Source: Acidobacteriota bacterium
Lineage (GTDB): Bacteria; Acidobacteriota; Terriglobia; Terriglobales; Acidobacteriaceae
NCBI GenBank assembly: GCA_021846945.1
Contig: JAJZVZ010000046.1
Location: forward strand, 1-32,276
DNA: 32,276 nucleotides
Reading direction: 5' to 3'
Under the pieces are notes generated by a model. That model did no database searches. It was not told the origin of the DNA and saw only the letters and a list, made by a program, of their open reading frames with translations. This document shows, piece after piece, positions 23,883-32,162 of this stretch (position 1 is the first letter of the stretch; the number at the start of each line of letters is the position of its first letter). The position numbers and the translations under genes are program-made.

Positions 23883-25532
23883 ATGAGCGAAGCCGAGCAA
23901 AGGATGTCGAAATTACAGGATCAATTGCGAGGAAAGCTGGTGGTGTCCTGCCAGGCTGCACCAGCGGATCCACTGGATGATACCGAGACGATTCGCAGAA
24001 TTGCGCGAGCGGCGGTGGCCGGCGGCGCCGGCGGCCTGCGCATCAACAGCGCCGAGCACATTGCAGCCATTCGCAAGGATACGAACCTTCCGATCATCGG
24101 GATTCAAAAGCGCTATGTGCAGGGCAATCTGCGCATTACGCCGGATTTTGCCTCCGCCGAGGCGCTGGCCAGCGCTGGGGCAAGCATCCTTGCGCTGGAT
24201 TGCACAGCTCGCACATGGACGTTTGGAGAGCCCTGGCGGGAATTGATTGAGCGCATCCATGCGGAACTGAAGCTGCCCGTGATGGCCGACGTCGCGACAA
24301 TGGAGGAAGCGGTCACCGCGGCCCGAGCCGGAGCGGACTTCGTGGGCACGACTCTCCACGGCTATACAGAAGATACGCGCACCAGCCGCGCGCACAACTG
24401 GAAGTTGCTTGCGGAGATGGTGCGCCAGATTCGCGTTCCCATTATCGCGGAGGGACACATCTCAACCCCCGTCGAAGCGCGGCGCGCCATCGCGGAAGGA
24501 GCGCTGTGCGTTGTTGTAGGTTCGGCGATCACCCGTCCAGGCATGATTACGGCAAAGTTTGCGCGTGCTATGCGCAGCCCGACAGACGGCCCCCCCGCGG
24601 TGGCTGCGGATATCGGCGGCACGTCGATTAAAGCAGGCGTGGTGAGTCCGGATGGCGCCTTGAGCCTTGCCACTCACGTTCCCACAAACGCCGCGCTCGG
24701 CCGCGATGCGATTGCCTCCAGCTTGGCCACCGTCCTTGAAGAAGTGCTGGAGAAGGCGCATCGGCAGGGGATAGCCCCGTGCGGCATCGGCATTGCAAGC
24801 GCAGGCGCCATCGATGCCGTGGATGGCTCGGTCTTCGCGGCTACGGAAAATCTTCCCGGGTGGGCCGACTTCAAATTGCGCGAATTTGTCGAGAAGCGCT
24901 TCCACCTTCCCACGTCCGTCGTGAATGATGCGCATGCTGCTGCGCTGGCCGAACTGCATTTCGGCAGCGGCCGCAATCTGAATGATTTCGTAGCGCTCAC
25001 GATCGGTACCGGGATCGGAGGCGGAGTCGTTTCCAACGGCAGCCTGCTCCGTGGCGAACACGGATTGGCCGGCACCATCGGGCATCACGTCATCCGCGTG
25101 GATGGCCGCCGCTGCAATTGCGGCCGCAAAGGCTGTCTTGAAGCATACGTCTCCGCCGCATCACTGTTGCAGGAGTATGCGAAGCACTCCGGTCACCCGC
25201 TCGATTCCGCCACGCCCGGCACAGCGCTCGCGCAGCAAATCAGCCAGCTCGCCCGGAATGGCGACCTCGCGGCGCGGACCGCCTATTCCGTGCTGGCCGG
25301 GTATCTTGCCGAGGGAGTTGCAAACCTCTTCAACCTGTTCGATCCGCAGGCTGTATTTCTCTCCGGCGGGCTAGTCGAAGCGCACAGTCAATTCGTCGCG
25401 GATGTCGAAAGCCGCGTTGCCGCAATGTTGCACTTTTCGGCCAAGCGTCAGCCGCGTGTGCAATTGGCCACGCTGGGCCACTATGCCGGAGTGCAAGGCG
25501 CCGCCGCACTCGTCTTCAGCGAGCGGGCGTAG
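23883..25532 (+). CDS. nanEK: Bifunctional ManNAc-6-P 2-epimerase (NanE) / ManNAc kinase (NanK)
   Basis: This 549-residue fusion covers two successive steps. Residues about 15-232 are NanE: VSCQA, GIQKRY with Lys76, LALDCTAR, DVATMEEAVTAARAGADFVG, TTLHGYT and AEGHI with Glu190. Lys76 and Glu190 match the catalytic Lys/Glu pair of the family. Residues about 238-549 are a ROK-family kinase: ADIGGTSIKAG (ATP phosphate binding), VNDAHAAALAE, GTGIGGG, and the zinc motif GHH...CNCGRKGCLE (about 410-421). The kinase makes ManNAc-6-P and the epimerase converts it to GlcNAc-6-P in the cytoplasm. I start at the ATG at 23883 because an AGGTG precedes it; a GTG at 23874 would add three residues. It is divergent from the transporter-regulator operon. 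No NanA, NagA or NagB lies in the window. Confidence 0.93.
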   Translation: MSEAEQRMSKLQDQLRGKLVVSCQAAPADPLDDTETIRRIARAAVAGGAGGLRINSAEHIAAIRKDTNLPIIGIQKRYVQGNLRITPDFASAEALASAGASILALDCTARTWTFGEPWRELIERIHAELKLPVMADVATMEEAVTAARAGADFVGTTLHGYTEDTRTSRAHNWKLLAEMVRQIRVPIIAEGHISTPVEARRAIAEGALCVVVGSAITRPGMITAKFARAMRSPTDGPPAVAADIGGTSIKAGVVSPDGALSLATHVPTNAALGRDAIASSLATVLEEVLEKAHRQGIAPCGIGIASAGAIDAVDGSVFAATENLPGWADFKLREFVEKRFHLPTSVVNDAHAAALAELHFGSGRNLNDFVALTIGTGIGGGVVSNGSLLRGEHGLAGTIGHHVIRVDGRRCNCGRKGCLEAYVSAASLLQEYAKHSGHPLDSATPGTALAQQISQLARNGDLAARTAYSVLAGYLAEGVANLFNLFDPQAVFLSGGLVEAHSQFVADVESRVAAMLHFSAKRQPRVQLATLGHYAGVQGAAALVFSERA

Positions 25533-25552
25533 GCAGGAAAGGCCAAGCCACT

Positions 25553-27682
25553 TCACCTTTCGCTTGCGCCGGGCTGGCTGTTGTACAGGATCATGGCCGC
25601 ATCCACGCGCGTTACCTGCGCGTTGTCTGCACCCACAACCCCTTCGCGCAGCACTGCGATATCGGGCTTGCGGGCGCCGGGCTGCTTTGCCATCAGCTCA
25701 GCCACGGTGCTGATCAGTTCACCGGTAGTCATCGGTGCATCGGGACAAAACATCTCAGGAGACTGCTTGCACGGCAGCACCGTACCGGTTGCGTGCCATG
25801 CTTCAACCGCGCGCGAGATCAGTGAATAAAGTGGAACGTCCTTGTACGTTGCTGCTTCAAATGCAGACTTTCCGTACATGGCGTTGGCGTCATCGTCCTG
25901 TCCGGCCGGGCCGCTCAGCGCAAAGGCGCGATCAAGAATATCAGCGGTTTCCCCTCGCGTGAGCACCTCAGAGGGCTTGAAGTCCGCATCTCCCATCGTC
26001 ATCCATTCGTGAGTGACCACATACTGGGCTGCCTGCCAGGGGCGGGTTCCCATCGACAGGTCCGGCATGGGCTGGCGTGCCAGAATACTGCCCGCCTTGA
26101 GAAGAGCAATCTGCACCTCGTCCGCAGCGACAGCGCGCGGCTGCACATGCTCGGCCACGGCCAGCGCGCCCAGCGCGCCCGCCGCCTGTCCGGTGAGCAT
26201 GGTAATGGGTTGCAGGCGTGTGGCGCCGTTGGCCAGGCGCGTTTGCGAGATATTCTTCTCCGCGGCCAGCAATCCATCCACCTTGTCTGGAATCAGCGAG
26301 CCCAGAGGCACTTCAAAGGGTCCGGAACGAAAGCCGGGCGGCCGGTTTGTGATGCTCTCGATATCCTTATTAAAGTCGGAGGGCGCGTTGCAACCGTGCA
26401 GATCGTCGGCATAATCGCCCACCGCGATCGCATCCGGAAATCCGATGATGGAAATCCCGCCCTGTTTCTCGCGCCTGATTTCGGCAGCGGTGAGCGTGTG
26501 CTCTCCAATCAGTCTATTGCTCTCGCGAATGTAGGCCGCCGGCGGAAAGTGGTTCTCAATCGCCTTGAACTCCGCCGATATATTCGGGCAGGAATTTTCG
26601 TTGCGGTTGTATTCCGTATCGTAGCCCTCGTCATTGGCCACCGACCAGAGCGTCTCTTTCAATTCGTGTTGCAGATAATACAGGTTGGCCAGCGTCTTCA
26701 GCTTCGCCTCACACAGAATCTTCTGCCTGTCGGCGCGATTATAGATCGTTGTGTTCACCGGATAGTCATTGAACCAATTGAGCGCCGTGCGTGTAATCTG
26801 GCGGCTCTCTGTGGAGACGTAGTTTTCCGGATTGCTGGAATCGGGAAGCCCACGGTAAGAATTGTGAAATGCGAAGTTGACAGGAAGCTGCAGACCAGCG
26901 GGATTTCCGTTGATCTGCCACTGCCGGCGCAGAGCAGGCAGGTATTTCTGATACTCCGGTGGCGGATCCTTCATCCACAAGTCGGCAGGAACGCCGCCCG
27001 GGTACTTCTTGATGATTATCGCGTAGGTGATGTCCTGCGTGCAGGACTTTCCGTTGTCCGCTCCGACCGACCGGCCACTGCGATACTGCGCCGGCGTCAG
27101 CGGTATTACATCGCCATATTCGGTGGCGTCGATCAGAATCTTACTGTGCAGGGTTTCTCCGCGCGAGGTAACGACTCCGGTGACGGTGTCGCCGTCCGCA
27201 AGCACGCGCGCCACGCGGTCTTGCAGCAGCAGATCGATGCGGCCCTTCGCCTGCTTGTTGGCGTTCACCTCAGCGATCATTTCGGTGAGAACCTTCCGCA
27301 CCGCCGAAGGCTCAAAGCAGTGCGTATGATCTGACCAATAGCAGGTGGATACCGATTTTCCGCGCGCCAGGTAATAGGCCTCCATCCGGCTCAGAAATTC
27401 ACGGTAAAGGCCTGAGGGAGGCGTCAGATTGTTGCCCTCATCCATGGTGCTCACTGCCGCCGCGGCCGCCTGCCCGCCGATCCAGTCTGTCTCCTCCAGC
27501 AGAGCCACGCGCGCCCCCATACGAGCCGCCTGCATTGCCGCTCCGAATCCGCCTGTCCCGGCGCCTGCGATGACTACGTCATAGCTGCGCGTGGTGCCAG
27601 CCGTTGGTGCTGCCGCCGTAGTAAAAGGAATGGCAAAAGCGAATGCCATCAATACCGTTGCCTGATGAATCGTGTTTCGCAT
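25553..27682 (-). CDS. Secreted FAD-dependent oxidoreductase (PF12831-like) with C-terminal SLH-like repeats
   Basis: I start at the ATG at 27682 because an exceptionally good AAGGAGGG lies just before it and a signal peptide begins there (MRNTIHQATVLMAFAFAIPF, cleavage near AAA-AP). An upstream start at 27718 would bury both. The 709-residue product has an FAD Rossmann motif DVVIAGAGTGGFGAA (about residues 34-48), LLEETDWIGGQ, then SILIDATEYGD-type and late FAD-binding segments (NGATRLQPITMLTGQAAGAL, about 515-535). The last 150 residues resemble S-layer-homology repeats: DFKPSEVLTRGETADILDRA, FCPDAPMTTGELISTVAELM and a shorter VTRVDAAMILY. It probably oxidises a sugar or glycan in the periplasm or at the surface. 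It lies 125 bases after the TonB receptor gene on the same strand, with a 20-base gap to convergent nanEK. The substrate is unknown. Confidence 0.82.
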   Translation of the reverse strand: MRNTIHQATVLMAFAFAIPFTTAAAPTAGTTRSYDVVIAGAGTGGFGAAMQAARMGARVALLEETDWIGGQAAAAAVSTMDEGNNLTPPSGLYREFLSRMEAYYLARGKSVSTCYWSDHTHCFEPSAVRKVLTEMIAEVNANKQAKGRIDLLLQDRVARVLADGDTVTGVVTSRGETLHSKILIDATEYGDVIPLTPAQYRSGRSVGADNGKSCTQDITYAIIIKKYPGGVPADLWMKDPPPEYQKYLPALRRQWQINGNPAGLQLPVNFAFHNSYRGLPDSSNPENYVSTESRQITRTALNWFNDYPVNTTIYNRADRQKILCEAKLKTLANLYYLQHELKETLWSVANDEGYDTEYNRNENSCPNISAEFKAIENHFPPAAYIRESNRLIGEHTLTAAEIRREKQGGISIIGFPDAIAVGDYADDLHGCNAPSDFNKDIESITNRPPGFRSGPFEVPLGSLIPDKVDGLLAAEKNISQTRLANGATRLQPITMLTGQAAGALGALAVAEHVQPRAVAADEVQIALLKAGSILARQPMPDLSMGTRPWQAAQYVVTHEWMTMGDADFKPSEVLTRGETADILDRAFALSGPAGQDDDANAMYGKSAFEAATYKDVPLYSLISRAVEAWHATGTVLPCKQSPEMFCPDAPMTTGELISTVAELMAKQPGARKPDIAVLREGVVGADNAQVTRVDAAMILYNSQPGASER

Positions 27683-27741
27683 CTCACCCTCCTTGGGCCC
27701 CGCGCTGCGTGGACGCAAAGTCGTGCCGGATACAAATATGG

Positions 27742-27768
27742 ATGCGGGCAGCCCGGGACTGCCCGCAT
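27742..27768 (-). terminator. Strong hairpin between TonB receptor and oxidoreductase genes
   Basis: ATGCGGGCAG (27742-27751) and CTGCCCGCAT (27759-27768) form a perfect 10-bp stem with a 7-base loop. A weaker stem, TCCCA-TGGGA (27787-27802), lies between it and the receptor stop. In the leftward direction it is followed by a short A/T-rich stretch (ATATTTGTAT) but no clean U-tract. It may act as a partial terminator, or stabilise the receptor transcript, lowering expression of the oxidoreductase relative to the receptor. Confidence 0.45.
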
Positions 27769-27807
27769 GAGATGTATTGCCCTGCCTCCCAACAATCTGG
27801 GAAGATC

Positions 27808-30800
27808 CTAGAAGTGCACTTTCATACTGACCTGCACGTTGCGAGGCAGATTGTATTGTGAGTTGATAAATCCGAAGCCCGGGGCTCCGAAGGTAGCAGC
27901 CGGCAAACCAAAATTTACCTTATTGAGTACATTGAATGCCTCGCCGCGAAATTCAAGAGCCACGTCCTCGTGGATCGGAAAGTATTTGATCACCGAAACG
28001 TCGTCCTGAAAGGAAAGCGGACCGCGAAGCGCCGCCGCGGAACGAGGCACGTCGCCAAGTTCAAAGGACTGAGGCAGCCTGAACGCGGCAGGATTGAAAT
28101 AACCCTGTGTCTGGCCTTTGCCGCCCAGGCGATTATGCGTTGATCCGGAGGTAAGCGGATTCTGTCCCGGAACATAGACCGGGCGCGTACCGGCAAAGGC
28201 CGGCGCGCCGCTTACACCCATGCCTGCCGGAAAGCCGGAGGATATCTGAATGATCGCAGTCAGTGTCCAGCCGCCAGCGGCTTGATTGGCCCAGCCCGGC
28301 ATATTGGCGCCGTACGGTTTGCCACGGCCGACAGGGACAGGCCAGGTGGCCGTTCCGATGATGTGCTGCGGAATGTCCGAGGCAAGATTCGAGTGCTCGT
28401 ACTGATGCAGGAAGTAGTAATCCTGGATTCCTGGGTTTCCGGTGGGGTTCAGGAATCCATTGGTGAGATCGCTGACATTGCCCAGCAGCTTGGACCAGAT
28501 ATACGACACGGAGCCGTTGAACCCTCCGGAATGATTCATAAGCCACGTTGCCTGCAGCGCGTTGTACGTTGTAGATCCCTGATCCCAGTAGGCGACACCC
28601 ACGGAGCCATTCTGAATGCCGCTGATCGCGCCGCCAGTGTACTGCGGAAACGCGGTGAGCAACTGGACACGCTGCACGGTCGGCTTTGAAAGCAGTGACC
28701 CGGGAGCAAGGCCGGAGGCTCCATAAAAGGGATTGGTCACCTGCGCTTCCAGATAAGAGACCTGCGCCGAACTGCCTGGAGCGCCGAAATAAGCCGGCTG
28801 CAGATCATTGAGGCGAATATTCATGGGAAGTTTGACGCCGTGGCCGCCGACATAATTCACCTGCGCGACCATGCCTCTTCCCAGGTTGCGCTGGACACCT
28901 AAATTCCACTGCTGTTGATACGAGAGCGGATTGTCGTAGCGAAATCCTGAGATCGTCGATCCAGAACTGACGCCCGCACCAGCGGCCGCACCTGCCGGCA
29001 GCGCGACTCCAGACGGGAATGGATTGTCGATCGTAACTGCGGGTGTAAATCCGCTGGCGCTGGTCGAGATGCTCGTTGACTGCGTGAATCCGATATTCGG
29101 ATCACCAAAGCCGCGTTCCGAGATGGGCAAAAAGAGGATCCCATAACCGCCGCGGACTACAGTGTCCGGTGTGATCCCGTACGAGAAGCCGAGACGTGGC
29201 GCAACTTCGTGGTAGTAGGTCGGTGAAGTGCGCGAGGGGTTGCCGTTAGCCCCCAGAAACTGCGCTCCTCCGCGAATATTGAATCCAATCGAGGCCGAGA
29301 GCGGATTGATGACATTCGGACTGAAATCGGCCCAGCGATTGTAGCGCTCCGCGAAGCCCGTCTCAACATCCCACCGCAACCCCAGATTCAACGTCAGATT
29401 CTGCAATAAGCGCCAGTCGTCCTGAATATACAGCCCGTTCACCCATTGGTTGAATGCCACGGTTTCCTGACGGACGATATTGCCGGCGCCGGGATAGCCA
29501 AGCAGGAAGGAAGCCCACGAGTCGAAGGGGCTTTGCCCCGAAGGCAACGGAGAATTCGGTGTTGGGCCACCCGTGTACTGCGTGTTGAAAGTGAAGTTAC
29601 CAGTCGGACCTCCAAGACCCAACTGATTTTCCAGAATCAGCCGGCCATTGTATCCCATAGCGATGTTATGCTTGCCGCGCTGAAGCATAACGCTGGCATT
29701 CAACGAGTGGGTATAATGCGCCCACAGGTTAAAGCTGCTGGAGAAGCCGAGCGATTGCAGGCCGCTAAAGGCGATAAACGGCAGGCCGGGGACTTGCTGC
29801 TGCGATGTAAATTGACTGGAAAAGCCGTATTTGGATGCATCGTACATGTAGAAGTTGTTGCCCAGCTGATAATTGGTCTGACGCGCGAAGCCATAGCTGA
29901 ACTGCACCAAGGTGGAGGGCGATAGCGTCCAGATATCTTCCGCGGCAAACAGATACGCGGTAAGGTGCTGTTGCCAGCCGCTTGGAGCGTCCACTGTGTT
30001 GAAAAAGGGTGAGTAATTCAAGTGGCCGTTCGTATCGCGAGTACCCCGGATGAAAGCTCGCTGCTTGTCTGAAAAGTTATGATCGACGCGAAAGTTGAAC
30101 TGGTTGTCCGTGTCAGTAATGGTCTGGACGCTACTGTAGTTATTGACAATTCCCGGCGTATTGGGCGCCGGGAAAAACGACAGAAGAGATTTCGCTACCG
30201 GATTGAAGGAGCTTGCGGGAATGCAGTATCCGGCAGGATAAGCGGTGCCGTTACATGTAGCCGCCGGAATAGGCGATCTTTGGCCGGTCGTGGAATTGTA
30301 AGAGTTGGGGTCATAAACCACGGTTGGCGCTTCCGTAAAGATGCCTTGCCGCATGAGTGCCGTCGGAACCGTAAGCAGACTGACAGTGGGAGCTAAATTT
30401 CTGATGCCTTCATATCCGAAGGTGAAGAATGTCTTGTCTCTGCCGTTATACATCCGCGGCAGGTAGACCGGCCCACCGACAAAGGCGCCAAATTGGTTCG
30501 AGCGATGGGGCGGACGAAAATCGTTAATCCCGGGATAGGGATAGACACCGCTGCGCTTAGTGAAAAAGTTGGCGGCATCGAGCTTATCGTTGCGAAGAAA
30601 ATCGTAGACGCTTCCGTGCAACTGATTCGTCCCGGACTTGGTCACGATGTTCAGCACCGCGCCGCTGGTCATGCCATACTGGGCCGGCGGATCGGATGTG
30701 ACGACCTTGAATTGGCTGACTGCTTCTACTGAGGGCGTGACGGCCGGCTGGCCTTGACAGCAGACCACGATCGAAACACCATCGAGCAGCACCTCATTCG

Positions 30801-31479
30801 ATCCGCCGATTCCGCCGTTTGATTGAAAGTTGTTCGTGGCCGCCGCAACCACCGCTCCGCGGGCCACAGCGACTCCCACACCAAAATACTGGCCCGCCGC
30901 AATGCCCGGCGACAAGATCGCCAACCCATAGGGATTGCGCCCATTCAGAGGCAGATCACTCACTTGCCGTGACTGAACCGTGTAGTCCAGATTCGAAGTC
31001 TGCGTATCCAGCGCTCCAGCGGCCTCCCCCTGCACGGTAACTGTTTCACTCTCCCGCCCGACCGACAAGGCAACGTCTACCTCTGCAACCTGGCCCACCG
31101 TCAGCGTGAGCGAGGTCACCGACTTCTGGAATCCCCGCTTTTCCACCGACACAGTGTATTGGCCCGGCAGCAACTGAGGAAAGGTGTATTGCCCCGCGTT
31201 GTTCGTCTGTCCGTGTAGTGTCAGTCCGGTGGCCGCCTGGTTCAACGTCACACTGGCATCCGGAACCACCTTTCCCGCAGGGTCTGTCACCGTGCCCAAA
31301 ATTGTCCCGTTCTGCACTTGTGCCTGCAGCAGACCTGCCGTCAGCAGCGCGGCGCATAGGAACCATATGAAGCACGCGCATGAAAGCCCGTTCCCGTGCT
31401 TGCGTCCGAATGGCGTCTCAAGCTTCATGCCGGCCGCTCGCTTGCCGGCGTGAAAGATCCTACCAATGAGCTGCCTCAT
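27808..31479 (-). CDS. TonB-dependent receptor with carboxypeptidase-regulatory-like N-domain (Oar-like)
   Basis: This 1223-residue outer-membrane protein starts at the ATG at 31479, preceded by a good GAGGAGG about 8 bases upstream; an internal ATG at 31428 is possible. A signal sequence (about residues 32-54: CACFIWFLCAALLTAGLLQA) is followed by a carboxypeptidase-regulatory-like beta domain (about 58-140: GTILGTVTDPAGKVVPDASV and AGQYTFPQLLPGQYTVSV). Next are the plug domain (about 160-300, with LPLNGRNPYGLAILSPG and VLNIVTKSGTNQLHGSVYDF) and a long beta barrel ending in VSMKVHF with the usual terminal Phe. It would import glycan fragments across the outer membrane, using TonB-ExbBD encoded elsewhere. 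The shared operator motif in its promoter links it to the nanEK/glycosidase regulon. This receptor type is strongly expanded in Acidobacteriota. Confidence 0.92.
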   Translation of the reverse strand: MRQLIGRIFHAGKRAAGMKLETPFGRKHGNGLSCACFIWFLCAALLTAGLLQAQVQNGTILGTVTDPAGKVVPDASVTLNQAATGLTLHGQTNNAGQYTFPQLLPGQYTVSVEKRGFQKSVTSLTLTVGQVAEVDVALSVGRESETVTVQGEAAGALDTQTSNLDYTVQSRQVSDLPLNGRNPYGLAILSPGIAAGQYFGVGVAVARGAVVAAATNNFQSNGGIGGSNEVLLDGVSIVVCCQGQPAVTPSVEAVSQFKVVTSDPPAQYGMTSGAVLNIVTKSGTNQLHGSVYDFLRNDKLDAANFFTKRSGVYPYPGINDFRPPHRSNQFGAFVGGPVYLPRMYNGRDKTFFTFGYEGIRNLAPTVSLLTVPTALMRQGIFTEAPTVVYDPNSYNSTTGQRSPIPAATCNGTAYPAGYCIPASSFNPVAKSLLSFFPAPNTPGIVNNYSSVQTITDTDNQFNFRVDHNFSDKQRAFIRGTRDTNGHLNYSPFFNTVDAPSGWQQHLTAYLFAAEDIWTLSPSTLVQFSYGFARQTNYQLGNNFYMYDASKYGFSSQFTSQQQVPGLPFIAFSGLQSLGFSSSFNLWAHYTHSLNASVMLQRGKHNIAMGYNGRLILENQLGLGGPTGNFTFNTQYTGGPTPNSPLPSGQSPFDSWASFLLGYPGAGNIVRQETVAFNQWVNGLYIQDDWRLLQNLTLNLGLRWDVETGFAERYNRWADFSPNVINPLSASIGFNIRGGAQFLGANGNPSRTSPTYYHEVAPRLGFSYGITPDTVVRGGYGILFLPISERGFGDPNIGFTQSTSISTSASGFTPAVTIDNPFPSGVALPAGAAAGAGVSSGSTISGFRYDNPLSYQQQWNLGVQRNLGRGMVAQVNYVGGHGVKLPMNIRLNDLQPAYFGAPGSSAQVSYLEAQVTNPFYGASGLAPGSLLSKPTVQRVQLLTAFPQYTGGAISGIQNGSVGVAYWDQGSTTYNALQATWLMNHSGGFNGSVSYIWSKLLGNVSDLTNGFLNPTGNPGIQDYYFLHQYEHSNLASDIPQHIIGTATWPVPVGRGKPYGANMPGWANQAAGGWTLTAIIQISSGFPAGMGVSGAPAFAGTRPVYVPGQNPLTSGSTHNRLGGKGQTQGYFNPAAFRLPQSFELGDVPRSAAALRGPLSFQDDVSVIKYFPIHEDVALEFRGEAFNVLNKVNFGLPAATFGAPGFGFINSQYNLPRNVQVSMKVHF

Positions 31480-31770
31480 CTATCTTCCTCCTCCCTCAAA
31501 TGCGCTGGGACCCCAGTACACGTCATGTACTACTCCCGCTTTTGGGTTCTTACGTGTGTCCGCTGCTCTGCCCCTCCGTTCAGCGGTGGCCGTGACCGGT
31601 TCGTCGATTCTTCACTTACTTGACCCCGTGCCCGTAACAAGAACCTGCGCCAGCGCCGCTGGCGCCATTGCGCCGTCCTTCCTCACTCGCGAAACAACCT
31701 GCAAAGCCATCCCGTGCTCGTCGAAACCGCCGGCGCGGTGTCACGATCGTATTTTCCAAGTTGGATTCTA
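31480..31770 (-). other. Long 5' leader of the TonB receptor transcript
   Basis: If transcription starts just after the -10 at 31771-31776, the receptor mRNA has an untranslated leader of about 285 bases. No gene is supported in it. It contains a strong perfect hairpin, GCGCCAGC-GCC-GCTGGCGC (31647-31665), a shorter CCGCTG/CAGCGG pair (31560-31586) and GTAC-N7-GTAC (31516-31530). No known riboswitch class was recognised. Confidence 0.4.
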
Positions 31771-31799
31771 AACATATAGTTGTCTATACCGCTTGTCAA
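31771..31799 (-). promoter_or_regulatory. sigma70-type promoter of the TonB receptor gene
   Basis: On the minus strand a perfect TTGACA (31799-31794) is followed at exactly 17 bases by TATGTT (31776-31771, 4 of 6). The spacer consists largely of the operator-like motif, so binding there would block RNA polymerase. Confidence 0.6.
31775..31789. promoter_or_regulatory. Operator-like site B for the GntR/UTRA regulator
   Basis: TATAG-TTGT-CTATA (31775-31788) is a perfect 5-bp inverted repeat. On the minus strand the core GTATAGAC (31789-31782) matches the HutC-subfamily consensus GTNTANAC exactly. It shares 11 of 14 bases with site A in the nanEK control region. Confidence 0.55.
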
Positions 31800-31829
31800 G
31801 TGAAAAAGTACAGTATTTCGCAAAATTTC

Positions 31830-32162
31830 CGGCTCTCCTTAGGTAACGTGTTTCGAGTTGTTTATCCCAGGGATGAACGCGGATTAGAGAGACGATGGCG
31901 GTATGTTGAATTCCGCGGGAGCATTTGTCTACAGCGAAACCGGAGTTGGTATATCCTGATGGGCCCTTGTACCTTTATTGCCGAGTCGACTCACGTTGGG
32001 GTTGCGTCGGCCCGCAGGTAATGCCAGCGCAATACAGCATCCCGGATTTTGCCAGTATTCTTATGGCAAAAATATCCCTGCAGAGCTGCAACCTGCTTGT
32101 CAAACCGAAATTAGGAACCCGTGCAGTAGCTCCGTAGATAATGAAGGTGTAATAGAGGGCCA
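31830..32162. other. AT-richer intergenic region upstream of the VOC-protein gene
   Basis: No gene is supported here; open frames on both strands are short and lack family features. It must contain the promoter of the rightward gene at 32163. GATAAT at 32137-32142 could be a -10, but no -35 at normal spacing was found. A perfect inverted repeat lies at 32047-32071. Confidence 0.4.
32047..32071. repeat. Perfect 8-bp inverted repeat upstream of the VOC-protein gene
   Basis: TTTTGCCA (32047-32054) and TGGCAAAA (32064-32071) are exact reverse complements with a 9-base spacer. It ends about 90 bases before the start codon. It could be a transcription-factor operator, or a weak bidirectional terminator because the stem is flanked by T and A runs. 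Confidence 0.5.

Noticed and set aside
17040..25532. Classical sialic-acid (Neu5Ac) operon
   Set aside because: Only NanE and NanK are present; no lyase or sialidase motif was found in the window, so the narrower ManNAc interpretation was preferred.
26009..27334. 441-codon plus-strand open frame
   Set aside because: Antisense to the FAD oxidoreductase, which has FAD motifs, a signal peptide and a strong ribosome site in its own frame.
27683..27718. Upstream start for the FAD oxidoreductase
   Set aside because: It would put the strong AAGGAGGG and the signal peptide inside the coding sequence; the ATG at 27682 fits both.
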